Positions 17,658-26,206 of a DNA stretch of 64,000 nt are shown here, in pieces. The translations under genes were made by a program, and so were the position numbers. The first letter of the stretch is position 1, and each line of letters begins with the position of its first letter. Below the pieces are notes generated by a model. It was given only the letters and a program-made list of their open reading frames with translations. It was not told the origin of the DNA and searched no databases. The DNA comes from Acinetobacter sp. GSS19. GTDB taxonomy: Bacteria; Pseudomonadota; Gammaproteobacteria; Pseudomonadales; Moraxellaceae. The stretch covers positions 992,001 through 1,056,000 of the forward strand of contig NZ_CP117520.1 in NCBI RefSeq assembly GCF_028621895.1, written 5' to 3'.

Positions 17658-18743
17658 TTAAATTTTTTCCAGTAGTACACCAGACTCCACATGATGAGTA
17701 TAAGGGAACTGGTCAAATAGGGCGAAGCGCGTCACTTTGTGGGTGGTACACAAAGTTTTTAAATTATCGTGCAGGGTATCCGGATTACAGGAAATATAAA
17801 TAATCCGTTCGAAGCCTGACAATAATTTTAGGGTGGCATCATCAATCCCGGCACGTGGTGGATCAACAAAAACTGTACTGAACTGGTAGCTCTGGATATC
17901 AATCTCGGCTTCCTGTAGGCGGCGGAATTCGCGTGTCCCGTGATAGGCTTCGGTAAACTCTTCTGCGGACAGACGGGCTACCTGAATATTGTCAATCGCG
18001 TTCTGTTCAATATTCCACTGTGCAGCATATACCGAGCTTTTTGCCAGTTCGGTAGCCAGAACACGGTTAAATTTTAGTGATAGAGGTAAGGTAAAGTTGC
18101 CATTGCCGCAGTACAATTCGAGTAGATCACCCGATGCCCCTTCAGCAGACGTGCAGGCCCATTGCAGCATGTGTTGGCAGACCTGGGCGTTCGGCTGGGT
18201 AAAGCTGCTTTCAATTTGTTTGTACTTAAATGCACGATCGAAGACCTGTAATTCCTCGACCACATAATCATCACTCAATACCAGCTTCTGACCGCGACTA
18301 CGTCCAATAATCTTGATGTTGAGTTCATCCGCCAGCGCTTTGGCGGCTTGTTCCCAATCGGCATCCAGTTTACGGTGGTAGATCAGCGTCACCAGCATTT
18401 CACCACTCAAGGTTGCTAGAAAATCAATTTCAAACAGACGCTGTTCAAGAAGCGGCTGAGCTTTGATTTTCTGCAACAGGACGGGCATTAGATCATTGAT
18501 GCTTTGAGCGGCGATCGGGAACTGGTCTACACGAACCACCGTTTTTTGTTTGCCATCTTCACCACGTTCAAACATGGCATAAAACAAGTCATTGTCGGTA
18601 TGCCAAACTCGAAATTCCGCACGCATACGAAAATGCTGTTCAGGAGAGGCAAATACCTCCAAAGCAGGCGGATTAAATTCAGAGAACTGCGCCGTGATAC
18701 GCTGAACTTTTTCATCGAGTTGAGTTTGGTAGGCAGAGGTCAT
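17658..18743 (-). CDS. trmA: tRNA (uracil-54-C5)-methyltransferase
   Basis: This 361-residue SAM-dependent methyltransferase makes ribothymidine at position 54 of tRNA. The catalytic domain shows [15 protein letters not shown] near residue 215 (SAM site), FVDPPRAG near 295, and ISCNPDTL near 322 with the nucleophilic Cys. The N-terminal [11 protein letters not shown] segment fits TrmA rather than RlmD or RlmC, and there is no iron-sulfur Cys cluster as in those. The start is the ATG at 18743; a TTG two codons upstream is also in frame. Monocistronic. Confidence 0.93.
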   Translation of the reverse strand: MTSAYQTQLDEKVQRITAQFSEFNPPALEVFASPEQHFRMRAEFRVWHTDNDLFYAMFERGEDGKQKTVVRVDQFPIAAQSINDLMPVLLQKIKAQPLLEQRLFEIDFLATLSGEMLVTLIYHRKLDADWEQAAKALADELNIKIIGRSRGQKLVLSDDYVVEELQVFDRAFKYKQIESSFTQPNAQVCQHMLQWACTSAEGASGDLLELYCGNGNFTLPLSLKFNRVLATELAKSSVYAAQWNIEQNAIDNIQVARLSAEEFTEAYHGTREFRRLQEAEIDIQSYQFSTVFVDPPRAGIDDATLKLLSGFERIIYISCNPDTLHDNLKTLCTTHKVTRFALFDQFPYTHHVESGVLLEKI

Positions 18744-18827
18744 AAACAATCAAAAAACAAAGGCCAAAATAATGCTGCATCTTAGCAAAAAATTCCGGGT
18801 ATGCGGCTGTTTCGCAGTAAATAAGCT

Positions 18828-19541
18828 TTAAGCAGGATCAATCAAGTCGGCAAGGATCTGCTGTAACTGCTGCATGCCCTGAGTGGCTGAGTGCTTTAGC
18901 AGGTGATAGCGTTGCGGCACACGCTGATAATCAGCTTGTGGATCAATATAATAAGCCAGACAATTTGCCGGAATCTGATGGATTAAGCCCGCTACGGGAT
19001 AGACACTCAGGGTTGAGCCGATCACCACAAAGATTTCAGCATCTTGCACCAGCTCGACAGCCTGTTCATAGGCCGGGACGGCTTCACCAAACCACACCAC
19101 ATGTGGGCGTAGGAGATAACCTTCAGGACAACGGTCTTTTTCCAGATCGAGTTGCCAGCCTGTGATCGGATAGAGGATGTCACTATATTGTGCACCAGGA
19201 CCTGAACTCTTGGCGAAACGAATATTGCCATGTAAGTGTAGGACTTTGAGGCTACCGGCACGTTCATGTAAGTCATCAATATTCTGGGTAATCACCTGGA
19301 CATCAAAATTCTGTTGGAGATCCGCAATAATCTGGTGAGCCTGATTGGGTTGAGCTGCCAGAATATTTTTACGGCGGTCATTGTAAAAGCGTTGCACGAG
19401 TGCCGGATTTTTGGCCCAGGCTTCAGGCGTAGCCACCTCATGAATGTCGTGCTGTTCCCATAAGCCGTTGCTATCGCGGAAAGTATTGATACCACTTTCG
19501 GCACTCATGCCTGCACCTGAAAAGATCACCAGTTTACGCAT
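18828..19541 (-). CDS. cobB: SIR2-family NAD-dependent protein deacylase lacking the usual zinc cysteines
   Basis: This 237-residue sirtuin removes acyl groups from protein lysines using NAD. GAGMSAESGI and TFRD near residues 8-22 form the NAD site, QNIDDLHERAG near 105 holds NAD residues, and HLHG carries the catalytic His. YNDRR near residue 56 has the Tyr-x2-Arg pair of class III sirtuins, which points to desuccinylase activity. The zinc module normally has four Cys; here only one (RCPEG) is seen. The ATG at 19541 gives a normal sirtuin start; the frame stays open far upstream only because it runs antisense through the glycine riboswitch. Confidence 0.87.
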   Translation of the reverse strand: MRKLVIFSGAGMSAESGINTFRDSNGLWEQHDIHEVATPEAWAKNPALVQRFYNDRRKNILAAQPNQAHQIIADLQQNFDVQVITQNIDDLHERAGSLKVLHLHGNIRFAKSSGPGAQYSDILYPITGWQLDLEKDRCPEGYLLRPHVVWFGEAVPAYEQAVELVQDAEIFVVIGSTLSVYPVAGLIHQIPANCLAYYIDPQADYQRVPQRYHLLKHSATQGMQQLQQILADLIDPA

Positions 19542-19734
19542 GTGTCCCTCAATTGATTTTATAGGCATTTCAACATGCCGTATTTGAGAGCAATCTGCAA
19601 ATTGAGGCAATCTGCTTTCTTTATGCAAAACTGCTGAAAGCTCCAGCATGAGATCGGTTGAGGATAAAACTGCTTGCAAGATTTCGCTTTTGGCATATAC
19701 ATTGCTGTTATCAAACAACAAATAAAAAAGATCA

Positions 19735-19914
19735 TTGCAGGAGAGACAGGTATTCCCTGCGCCGAAGGAGCAACGACCCCAGAAACTCTCAGGTAAAAGG
19801 ACTGCATTGATTGCACAACTCTGGAGAGAGGCGTTAACACGCACACCCAAGGGGAAAGTTGATTGCACTATACGCGCAATCGATCGAAGCTCTCAGGTAC
19901 CCTGACAGATGGGG
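19735..19914 (+). ncRNA. Tandem glycine riboswitch
   Basis: Two glycine aptamers lie in series. The first runs from GGAGAGA at 19740 through GCGCCGAAGGAGCAAC to AAACTCTCAGGTAAAAGGAC at about 19802, closed by TTGCAG/CTGCA. The second begins CTGGAGAGAG near 19821, has CACCCAAGGGGAAA, then CGAAGCTCTCAGGTACC and GACAGATGGGG. These are the hallmark conserved blocks of the class. It is followed by the DadA-family gene, whose expression should rise with glycine. The second aptamer's P3 arm is long (GATTGC with GCAATC). Confidence 0.93.
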
Positions 19915-19920
19915 CATATC

Positions 19921-19939
19921 ATCAAGGCTCGGCTTTGAT
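19921..19939 (+). promoter_or_regulatory. Putative expression-platform hairpin of the glycine riboswitch
   Basis: ATCAAGGC and GCTTTGAT pair (one G-T) around TCG, ending two bases before the AAGGAG ribosome site of the downstream gene. There is no T-run, so control at translation initiation is more likely than termination. Confidence 0.5.
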
Positions 19940-19951
19940 AAGGAGCAGTCT

Positions 19952-21196
19952 ATGTCACATGTTGCTGTGATTGGCGCCGGTATTACCGGCATCACCTCCG
20001 CATATATTCTCAATAGTCTGGGCTATCAGGTCACAGTACTCGACCAGCACCTCTATGCGGCCATGGAAACTTCCTATGCCAATGGTGGACAGCTTTCAGC
20101 TTGTAATGCGGAAGTCTGGAACACACAGGCCACGGTCAAAAAAGGTCTGAAATGGATGAGTAAAAAGGATGCGCCATTATTACTCAATCCTTCGTTTAGC
20201 CTGCAGAAATATAGTTGGCTATTTGAATTTTTACGGCATATCCCAGCTTATGAAACCAATACTGTAGAGACTGTACGTTTAGCCCTGCTGGCACGGGAAA
20301 AAATGTTTGAGATTGCGGAAACTGAGGGTTTTGAGTTTGATCTGGTCAAGAAAGGGATTTTACATATTTTTCATAACGAGACAGATTTTCATCATGCCCA
20401 TTTGGTTAACCAGTTACTGAACAGAGCTCAGTTAGAGCGTTATGCGGTAACTCCTGAAGAAATGCGTCAGATCGAGCCAGCCCTGACGGGAACATATGCA
20501 GGTGGATTTTATACACCGGGTGATGCAACAGGAGATATTCATAAATTTTGTCGTGGTCTGTCGCAAGTCTGTGCACAGAAAGGTGTGAAATTTTTATATG
20601 GAGTTGAAGTTGTAGATTTTGTCCATCCGCAACAAGGTATTGAGCTGATTTATCAGGCGAGTGCAGAGAACATGCATGCTGAACCTCAGGATCGTGTTCA
20701 CTTGCAAACGGATGCGATCGTGGTCTGTGGTGGTGTGAGTAGTTATGCCATTTCAAGAATGCTCGGTGATCATATTCAGGTTTATCCGGTCAAGGGCTAT
20801 TCAATTACTGTGCAGTTGAATGATACAGAAAGCCAGCAGCAGGCACCTTGGGTCAGCCTGTTAGATGAAAGTGCCAAAATTGTCAGCAGTCGTTTGGGCT
20901 TGATGCGTCTACGTGTGGCGGGTACAGCGGAGTTTAATGGTTACAATCGGGATATCCGTGCGGATCGGATTCAACCGCTGATTAATTGGGTCAATCAGAA
21001 TTTTCAGCTTTCCACGGCTCAGGTGGTGCCTTGGGCGGGATTAAGACCAATGATGCCGAATATGATGCCAGTGGTGTCGCGAGGTAAACGACGTGGGGTG
21101 TATTATCATACCGGACATGGTCATTTGGGCTGGACGCTTTCTGCTGCAACCGCCGTGATGTTGGGGGCCTTGATTGAGCAGGATTTGCCTGTTTAG
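19952..21196 (+). CDS. dadA: DadA-family FAD-dependent D-amino-acid/glycine oxidoreductase
   Basis: This 414-residue flavoprotein has an N-terminal FAD-binding motif, VIGAGITGITSAY, at residues 5-17. It also has ETSYANGGQLSACNAEVW near 44 and a C-terminal HTGHGHLGWTLS FAD segment near 388, all as in the small subunit of D-amino acid dehydrogenase. The start follows AAGGAG at 19941; an earlier in-frame start at 19859 lies inside the riboswitch. DadA oxidises D-amino acids, chiefly D-alanine, to 2-oxo acids at the inner membrane. Riboswitch control by glycine suggests that glycine is its substrate or metabolic signal here. No alanine racemase gene is adjacent. Confidence 0.85.
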   Translation: MSHVAVIGAGITGITSAYILNSLGYQVTVLDQHLYAAMETSYANGGQLSACNAEVWNTQATVKKGLKWMSKKDAPLLLNPSFSLQKYSWLFEFLRHIPAYETNTVETVRLALLAREKMFEIAETEGFEFDLVKKGILHIFHNETDFHHAHLVNQLLNRAQLERYAVTPEEMRQIEPALTGTYAGGFYTPGDATGDIHKFCRGLSQVCAQKGVKFLYGVEVVDFVHPQQGIELIYQASAENMHAEPQDRVHLQTDAIVVCGGVSSYAISRMLGDHIQVYPVKGYSITVQLNDTESQQQAPWVSLLDESAKIVSSRLGLMRLRVAGTAEFNGYNRDIRADRIQPLINWVNQNFQLSTAQVVPWAGLRPMMPNMMPVVSRGKRRGVYYHTGHGHLGWTLSAATAVMLGALIEQDLPV

Positions 21197-21259
21197 TATT
21201 TTTATTGGTTTGGATACTCACTTGACAAACTTTGCAAGCAATACAGATAAACTGCAAGA

Positions 21260-21284
21260 TAAAACCCGCACATGGCGGGTTTTA
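21260..21284 (+). terminator. Bidirectional terminator
   Basis: TAAAACCCGC and GCGGGTTTTA pair around ACATG between the convergent dadA-like and MHS transporter genes. The flanking tracts are short but symmetrical. Confidence 0.75.
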
Positions 21285-21300
21285 CTATGATTGATTCTAA

Positions 21301-22596
21301 TTAATGGTCATGATGCAGGTATTCAGGTTCCTTTGGTAATGCAAAGCTGCATAAGAAACAGATCATTAACATCACGATGACATAAATAAAGAAGGTGTTT
21401 TCAATACCCGCCTGTTTAAATTGTAAAGCCACCGCAGGTGCTGATCCACCAAATAGGGCATTACCAACCGCATAAGAGAAACCTACACCTAAGGCACGTA
21501 CATGCGGTGGGAACATTTCTGCTTTGACCAGACCACTGATGGAGGTATAAAAGCTCAAAATCATCATTAAAAAGATCAGTAATAAAGTCACGATCACCGG
21601 TGAATAGCTGAAATGATTCATGCCAATCACCATCACCGGATAGATGAAAATGGCGCTCAGCGCACTAAAAGCCAGCATGGAAGCTCGACGACCAATCCGA
21701 TCGGAAATAAGGCCAAACACCGGTTGTGCCAGCATGTAGACAAATAGGGCAAAGGTCATCATATAGCCGACCGTTTTGCTATCAATGCCCATATTGGTCA
21801 GATAGGTTTTGGAATAAACAGTCAGGACATAAAAGGTCAATGAACCTGCTGAAGTGTAACCCACCACCAGTAAAAAGGTTTTCCAATGATTTTTAAAGAG
21901 TGCTCTTAAACTGCCGGACTCCTCGCGTTCACGATCTGCATGTGAGAGGGTTTCTTCCAGACGGCTACGCGCAAGGAGGGAAATAATTGCTGTGATTCCG
22001 CCAATGATAAACGGAATACGCCAACCGCCATTCATCAACTGTTCTTCACTTAAAAAAGCCAGCAGAATGACACCCAGCAGACTGGCCAGAAGTTGACCAC
22101 CAGACAGGGTCACATACTGAAATGAGGCATAAAAGCCACGTCGGCCTTTTAAGGCAATTTCACTCATGTAGGTGGCAACCGCACCATATTCACCCCCGAC
22201 AGACAGGCCCTGTAATAAACGTACCATCAATAACAGGAAGGGTGCCCACATGCCGACTTGTTCATAGGTAGGCAGAAATGCAAATAGGAAAGAACTGATA
22301 GCCATCAGGCTAATCGAAATCACCATGGACTGTTTGCGACCATGTTTGTCCGCGATGCGGCCAAAAATCCAGCTACCGATCGGGCGCATAAAAAAGCTGG
22401 CAGCAAATACGCCCCAGACATAAATGGCCTGAGCCGTTGAACTCATGTTGGGAGCAGTCAGCACATGCTGAAAATACATGGCAAAGACGGCATAGATATA
22501 AAAGTCAAACCATTCCACCAGGTTGCCTGAAGAGGCTCCGACAATCCCTAGAACGCGTTTACGTTTTTCTTCTTTGCTATAGATCACTTCACTCAT
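21301..22596 (-). CDS. MHS-family (MFS) organic-acid:proton symporter
   Basis: This 431-residue protein has twelve predicted membrane segments and belongs to the metabolite:H+ symporter branch of the major facilitator superfamily. NLVEWFDFYIYA near residue 25 is the family signature, and GRIADKHGRK near 80 is the MFS loop motif. GLSVGGEYG near 132 and SDRIGRR near 300 also fit. Relatives carry 2-oxoglutarate, dicarboxylates or aromatic acids. The start at 22596 is preceded by AAGGA. A terminator separates it from catD, so it is probably not part of the ben-cat transcript. The substrate is unproven. Confidence 0.82.
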   Translation of the reverse strand: MSEVIYSKEEKRKRVLGIVGASSGNLVEWFDFYIYAVFAMYFQHVLTAPNMSSTAQAIYVWGVFAASFFMRPIGSWIFGRIADKHGRKQSMVISISLMAISSFLFAFLPTYEQVGMWAPFLLLMVRLLQGLSVGGEYGAVATYMSEIALKGRRGFYASFQYVTLSGGQLLASLLGVILLAFLSEEQLMNGGWRIPFIIGGITAIISLLARSRLEETLSHADREREESGSLRALFKNHWKTFLLVVGYTSAGSLTFYVLTVYSKTYLTNMGIDSKTVGYMMTFALFVYMLAQPVFGLISDRIGRRASMLAFSALSAIFIYPVMVIGMNHFSYSPVIVTLLLIFLMMILSFYTSISGLVKAEMFPPHVRALGVGFSYAVGNALFGGSAPAVALQFKQAGIENTFFIYVIVMLMICFLCSFALPKEPEYLHHDH

Positions 22597-22764
22597 CGGT
22601 AGATCCTTATCAATTTTTCTCATCTAAATACAGGAGGTTTTTTAAAATTATAAATATTGTAATATTCACATAATTTGTATCATTAATAGCATGAAAATTG
22701 ACAAAATTTCAGTATTTTTATCTTTATTTTATTCTTCTATAATATTGATTTGTAACGGAAAATA

Positions 22765-22794
22765 AAAAAGCCCATCGGTTGATAGGCTTTTTTT
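22765..22794 (-). terminator. Terminator of the ben-cat operon
   Basis: On the minus strand AAAAAAAGCC-TATC and GATG-GGCTTTTTT pair around AACC with one A-C mismatch, giving a hairpin with a T-run 11 bases after catD. It ends the 12-gene operon. Confidence 0.78.
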
Positions 22795-22805
22795 AAAATT
22801 CATAT

Positions 22806-23585
22806 TTAAGCTGAGATGAATGCGTTCACAGCCTGATTAAAGTCTTCAGGTTTTTCCACATTCGAGATGTGAGATGCATCGATTTCAAACAATTTTGCAT
22901 TTGGAATACGATCCACCATAAACTGGCCATCGGCAACCGTTGTTACAGGATCTTGTTTACCTGCAATGACCAATACCGGAACGGTAATGTCTTTCAACTG
23001 TTCACGAACATCCGCTTTAGCCAAAGCTTCACAGCAGCTTGCGTAACCTTCTGCGCTGCCAGCTGCAAGGTCGTTACTCAGATTTTCCACAACTGCCGCT
23101 TGGCTCTGGATAAAGGGATCGGTAAACCAGCGTGATGCTGCGGTTGAGGCAATTGGTTGCAAGCCTTGTTCACGTACCAGTTTGGCACGATCCAGCCATG
23201 CAGCTTCTTGACCAATTTTCGCTGCCGTGTTGCAGACAATCACGTGATTAAAACGTTCAGGTTTGTTAATGGCTAACCATTGGCCGGTCAAACCACCCAT
23301 CGAAATACCACAGAAACTTGCTTTAGCAACATTGAGGTGATCAAGCAAATTTACGACGTCCTGACCCAATTGTTCTAGGGTATAAGGACCTTGTGGTGCA
23401 GAAGATGAACCGTGACCACGGGTATCGTAACAGATGACAAAGAAGTTCTCTTTAAATACATTGAACTGTTTCTGCCACATGCCGTAGTTGGTGCCTAAAG
23501 AGTTAGAAAACACCAAAGCCGGTTTGCTCGCATCACCAAAAGTCTGGTAATTGATGACAGCATCATTCGATTGAAAAGTTGGCAT
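22806..23585 (-). CDS. catD: 3-oxoadipate enol-lactonase
   Basis: This 259-residue alpha/beta hydrolase opens 3-oxoadipate enol-lactone to 3-oxoadipate in the beta-ketoadipate pathway. The nucleophile elbow is GISMGG with Ser95. The oxyanion region is FSNSLGTNYGMW near 27-38, and DASHISNVEKPE near the C-terminus holds the catalytic His. It is the last gene of the operon, 16 bases after catF. The protocatechuate branch isozyme would be PcaD; assignment as CatD rests on position next to catIJF and ben genes. Confidence 0.93.
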   Translation of the reverse strand: MPTFQSNDAVINYQTFGDASKPALVFSNSLGTNYGMWQKQFNVFKENFFVICYDTRGHGSSSAPQGPYTLEQLGQDVVNLLDHLNVAKASFCGISMGGLTGQWLAINKPERFNHVIVCNTAAKIGQEAAWLDRAKLVREQGLQPIASTAASRWFTDPFIQSQAAVVENLSNDLAAGSAEGYASCCEALAKADVREQLKDITVPVLVIAGKQDPVTTVADGQFMVDRIPNAKLFEIDASHISNVEKPEDFNQAVNAFISA

Positions 23586-23601
23586 TGCGATTCTCCAATC
23601 C

Positions 23602-24807
23602 TTATACGCGTTCGATAATCAAGGCAATGCCTTGACCCACACCGATACACATTGAGCACAGACCGTATTTACCACCAGTTTCTTCCAAATGGTTCAATGC
23701 CGTGGTGACCAGACGTGCACCTGAAGCACCCAATGGGTGACCCAAGGCAATCGCACCACCGTTCGGGTTCACATGTGCAGCATCATCTGCAAGACCCAAG
23801 TCACGGGTACAAGACAAGGCTTGAGCCGAGAATGCTTCGTTTAGCTCAATCACATCCATTTGCTCAAGGGTTAAACCGGTTTGAGCCAACAGTTTCTTGA
23901 TTGCAGGCGCTGGACCAAAGCCCATGATGCGTGGTTCTACACCGACCACGGTTGCACCAATGATTTTGGCACGTGGTTTCAGGTTGTATTGTGCAACTGC
24001 TTCATCAGATGCAATCAGTAGCGCTGCTGCACCATCATTAATGCCTGAAGCATTACCGGCAGTGACCGTACCGTCTGCTTTCACCACAGGTTTAAGTTTT
24101 GCCAAGCCTTCAGCAGTCGTTGATGCACGTGGATGCTCATCGGTATCTACAACCACTGGATCGCCTTTGCGCTGTGGGATTACCACTGGCACGATTTCTT
24201 TAGCGAAGTAACCACGTGCTTGTGCAGCTGCGCAACGTTGTTGGCTTTGCAGGGCAAATTTGTCTTGGTCTTCACGCGAAATGTTGAATTGTTCTGCCAG
24301 GTTTTCTGCAGTTTGTGGCATGGTTTCCACGCCATACATTTCTTTAAGCTTTGGATTGATAAAACGCCAGCCCATGGTAGTGTCTTCAATCTTCTGGCTA
24401 CGGCCGAACGCGCTGTCTGATTTACCCATGACAAATGGGGCACGAGACATCGATTCAACACCACCGGCAATGATCAGATTCGCTTCACCTGATTTGATTG
24501 CACGTGCAGCAGTCGCGATCGCATCCAATGATGAACCACAAAGACGGTTTAATGTGGTTGCTGGAACCTGGTGTGGCAAACCAGACAATAGGCCAGACAT
24601 ACGGCCCACGTTACGGTTGTCTTCACCGGCTTGGTTGGCACAGCCGTAGATCAGGTCATCCACCTGTTCCCAGTTCACCGATGGATTACGCTCCATTAAG
24701 GCTTTGATCGGTAATGCACCCAGATCATCTGCACGTACAGGGGCTAAACCACCCGCATAACGGCCAAATGGGGTACGGATCGCATCGATAATATATGCAT
24801 TTTTCAT
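23602..24807 (-). CDS. catF: 3-oxoadipyl-CoA thiolase
   Basis: This 401-residue thiolase cleaves 3-oxoadipyl-CoA with CoA to succinyl-CoA and acetyl-CoA, the last step of catechol degradation. The acylated Cys is Cys90 in LNRLCGSSLDAI. NGGAIALGHPLGASGAR near 350 holds the catalytic His, and CIGVGQG near 387 the second Cys. It follows catJ by 18 bases. PcaF of the protocatechuate branch is nearly the same enzyme; location defines it as CatF. Confidence 0.95.
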   Translation of the reverse strand: MKNAYIIDAIRTPFGRYAGGLAPVRADDLGALPIKALMERNPSVNWEQVDDLIYGCANQAGEDNRNVGRMSGLLSGLPHQVPATTLNRLCGSSLDAIATAARAIKSGEANLIIAGGVESMSRAPFVMGKSDSAFGRSQKIEDTTMGWRFINPKLKEMYGVETMPQTAENLAEQFNISREDQDKFALQSQQRCAAAQARGYFAKEIVPVVIPQRKGDPVVVDTDEHPRASTTAEGLAKLKPVVKADGTVTAGNASGINDGAAALLIASDEAVAQYNLKPRAKIIGATVVGVEPRIMGFGPAPAIKKLLAQTGLTLEQMDVIELNEAFSAQALSCTRDLGLADDAAHVNPNGGAIALGHPLGASGARLVTTALNHLEETGGKYGLCSMCIGVGQGIALIIERV

Positions 24808-24825
24808 GTTGTTATTCCTTTCCCC

Positions 24826-25479
24826 TTAAGCCTGAGTGGCATCAATCAGTTTGGCACCGGTCATCGCTTGTAATTCTTCAAAGCTTAAACCGTCAACCTT
24901 CTCAATTACTTTCATGCCTTCTGGTGTTACATCAATCACGCACAGGTCGGTATAGATGCGATCCACGCATTTCAAGCCAGTTGCTGGATAGCTGAGCTCT
25001 GCAACGATTTTAGGTTCGCCTTTTTTGGTCACGTGATCTGTGGTGATGAAGACTTTCTTCGCACCAACAGCCAGGTCCATCGCGCCACCTACGGCAGGAA
25101 TCGCGTCCGGTGCACCAGTGTGCCAGTTCGCTAGGTCACCATTTTCAGCCACCTGGAAAGCACCCAGTACTGCGATATCGAGGTGACCACCACGCATCAT
25201 GGCGAAAGAGTCACCATGATGGAAGAAACAGCCGCCAGTCAACATCGTCACGAATTCTTTACCGGCATTGATCAGTTCCGGATCACGGTCTTCTTCTGCC
25301 GGCGGTGGACCAAATGCCAACAGGCCATTTTCAGAGTGTAGAAACACATCTTTGTCTGATGGTAGGTAGTTTGAAATCTTGGTTGGTAGGCCAATACCCA
25401 AATTCACATAGGCACCGTCTGGAATGTCTTGCGCAACACGTTCAGCAATTTGGTCGCGAGTAAGTTTGCTATAGCTCAT
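24826..25479 (-). CDS. catJ: 3-oxoadipate CoA-transferase subunit B
   Basis: This 217-residue beta subunit of succinyl-CoA:3-oxoadipate CoA-transferase pairs with CatI to activate 3-oxoadipate. VNLGIGLPTKI near residue 25 and HSENGLLAFGP near 48 are present; Glu50 is the catalytic residue that carries CoA. The start at 25479 has AAGGAG ahead of it. The upstream in-frame start at 25500 would overlap the catI stop region. It lies 21 bases after catI. Confidence 0.94.
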   Translation of the reverse strand: MSYSKLTRDQIAERVAQDIPDGAYVNLGIGLPTKISNYLPSDKDVFLHSENGLLAFGPPPAEEDRDPELINAGKEFVTMLTGGCFFHHGDSFAMMRGGHLDIAVLGAFQVAENGDLANWHTGAPDAIPAVGGAMDLAVGAKKVFITTDHVTKKGEPKIVAELSYPATGLKCVDRIYTDLCVIDVTPEGMKVIEKVDGLSFEELQAMTGAKLIDATQA

Positions 25480-25500
25480 GAAGTTCTCCTTAGTCGCCAA

Positions 25501-26172
25501 TTACTGTGCTGGGGTTACTTGAACCACGTGTTTTACGAAAATGCCCGGGGTGATGATGTGTTCCGGATCAAGCTCACCGAGTTCTACTACTTCAGACACT
25601 TGGGCAATCGTTACGTCTGCCGCCATCGCCATGATTGGGCCGAAGTTACGTGCAGATTTGCGGTACACCAGGTTGCCCCAACGGTCGCCTTTATGGGCTT
25701 TGATCAAGGCAAAATCTGCTTTGATCGGATTTTCCAGCACGTAGTCTTTACCATCGTAGTTTAGGGTTGGTTTGCCTTCAGCAAGCAAAGTACCAAAACC
25801 GGTTGGGGTGTAGATTGGGCCCAAGCCCATACCTGCAGCCTGGATGCGGCAAGCGAGGTTACCTTGTGGCACTAATTCAAGCTCGATTTTGCCAGCACGG
25901 TACAGCTCGTCGAATACCCAAGAGTCAGACTGACGTGGGAACGAGCAGATGATTTTACGTACGGCACCGGCTTTTAAAAGCTTCGCCAAACCGTAGTCAC
26001 CGTTACCGGCGTTGTTGTTGACGATCACCAGATCTTTCACGCCCAGTTCAATCAAGCCATCAATCAGTTCAGCGGGCTGACCTGCGGTGCCGAAGCCACC
26101 AATCATAATGGTTGAATCATCTTTAATTTGTGAAAGCACTTCTGTTAAGGAAGCTTTGCTTTTGTCGATCAT
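25501..26172 (-). CDS. catI: 3-oxoadipate CoA-transferase subunit A
   Basis: This 223-residue alpha subunit of 3-oxoadipate CoA-transferase has GGFGTAGQPAELI near residue 24 (the CoA-transferase glycine loop) and the NNNAGNGDYGLAKLL segment near 53. It works as a heteromer with CatJ. It follows benE by 34 bases, the point where the ben block joins the lower cat block. The ADP1-type organisation has catIJFD in the same relative order but directly behind catBC; here ben genes are inserted. Confidence 0.94.
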   Translation of the reverse strand: MIDKSKASLTEVLSQIKDDSTIMIGGFGTAGQPAELIDGLIELGVKDLVIVNNNAGNGDYGLAKLLKAGAVRKIICSFPRQSDSWVFDELYRAGKIELELVPQGNLACRIQAAGMGLGPIYTPTGFGTLLAEGKPTLNYDGKDYVLENPIKADFALIKAHKGDRWGNLVYRKSARNFGPIMAMAADVTIAQVSEVVELGELDPEHIITPGIFVKHVVQVTPAQ

Positions 26173-26206
26173 AATATTTCCTAATCAAACTTCATCTGCA
26201 GACGCG

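Noticed and set aside
19542..19868. N-terminal extension of the sirtuin ORF by about 109 residues
   Set aside because: The open frame runs antisense through the glycine riboswitch and shows no sirtuin homology; the conserved start is at 19541.
24260..24649. 129-residue plus-strand ORF opposite catF
   Set aside because: It is a shadow of the well-supported thiolase gene, has no domain and no ribosome site.
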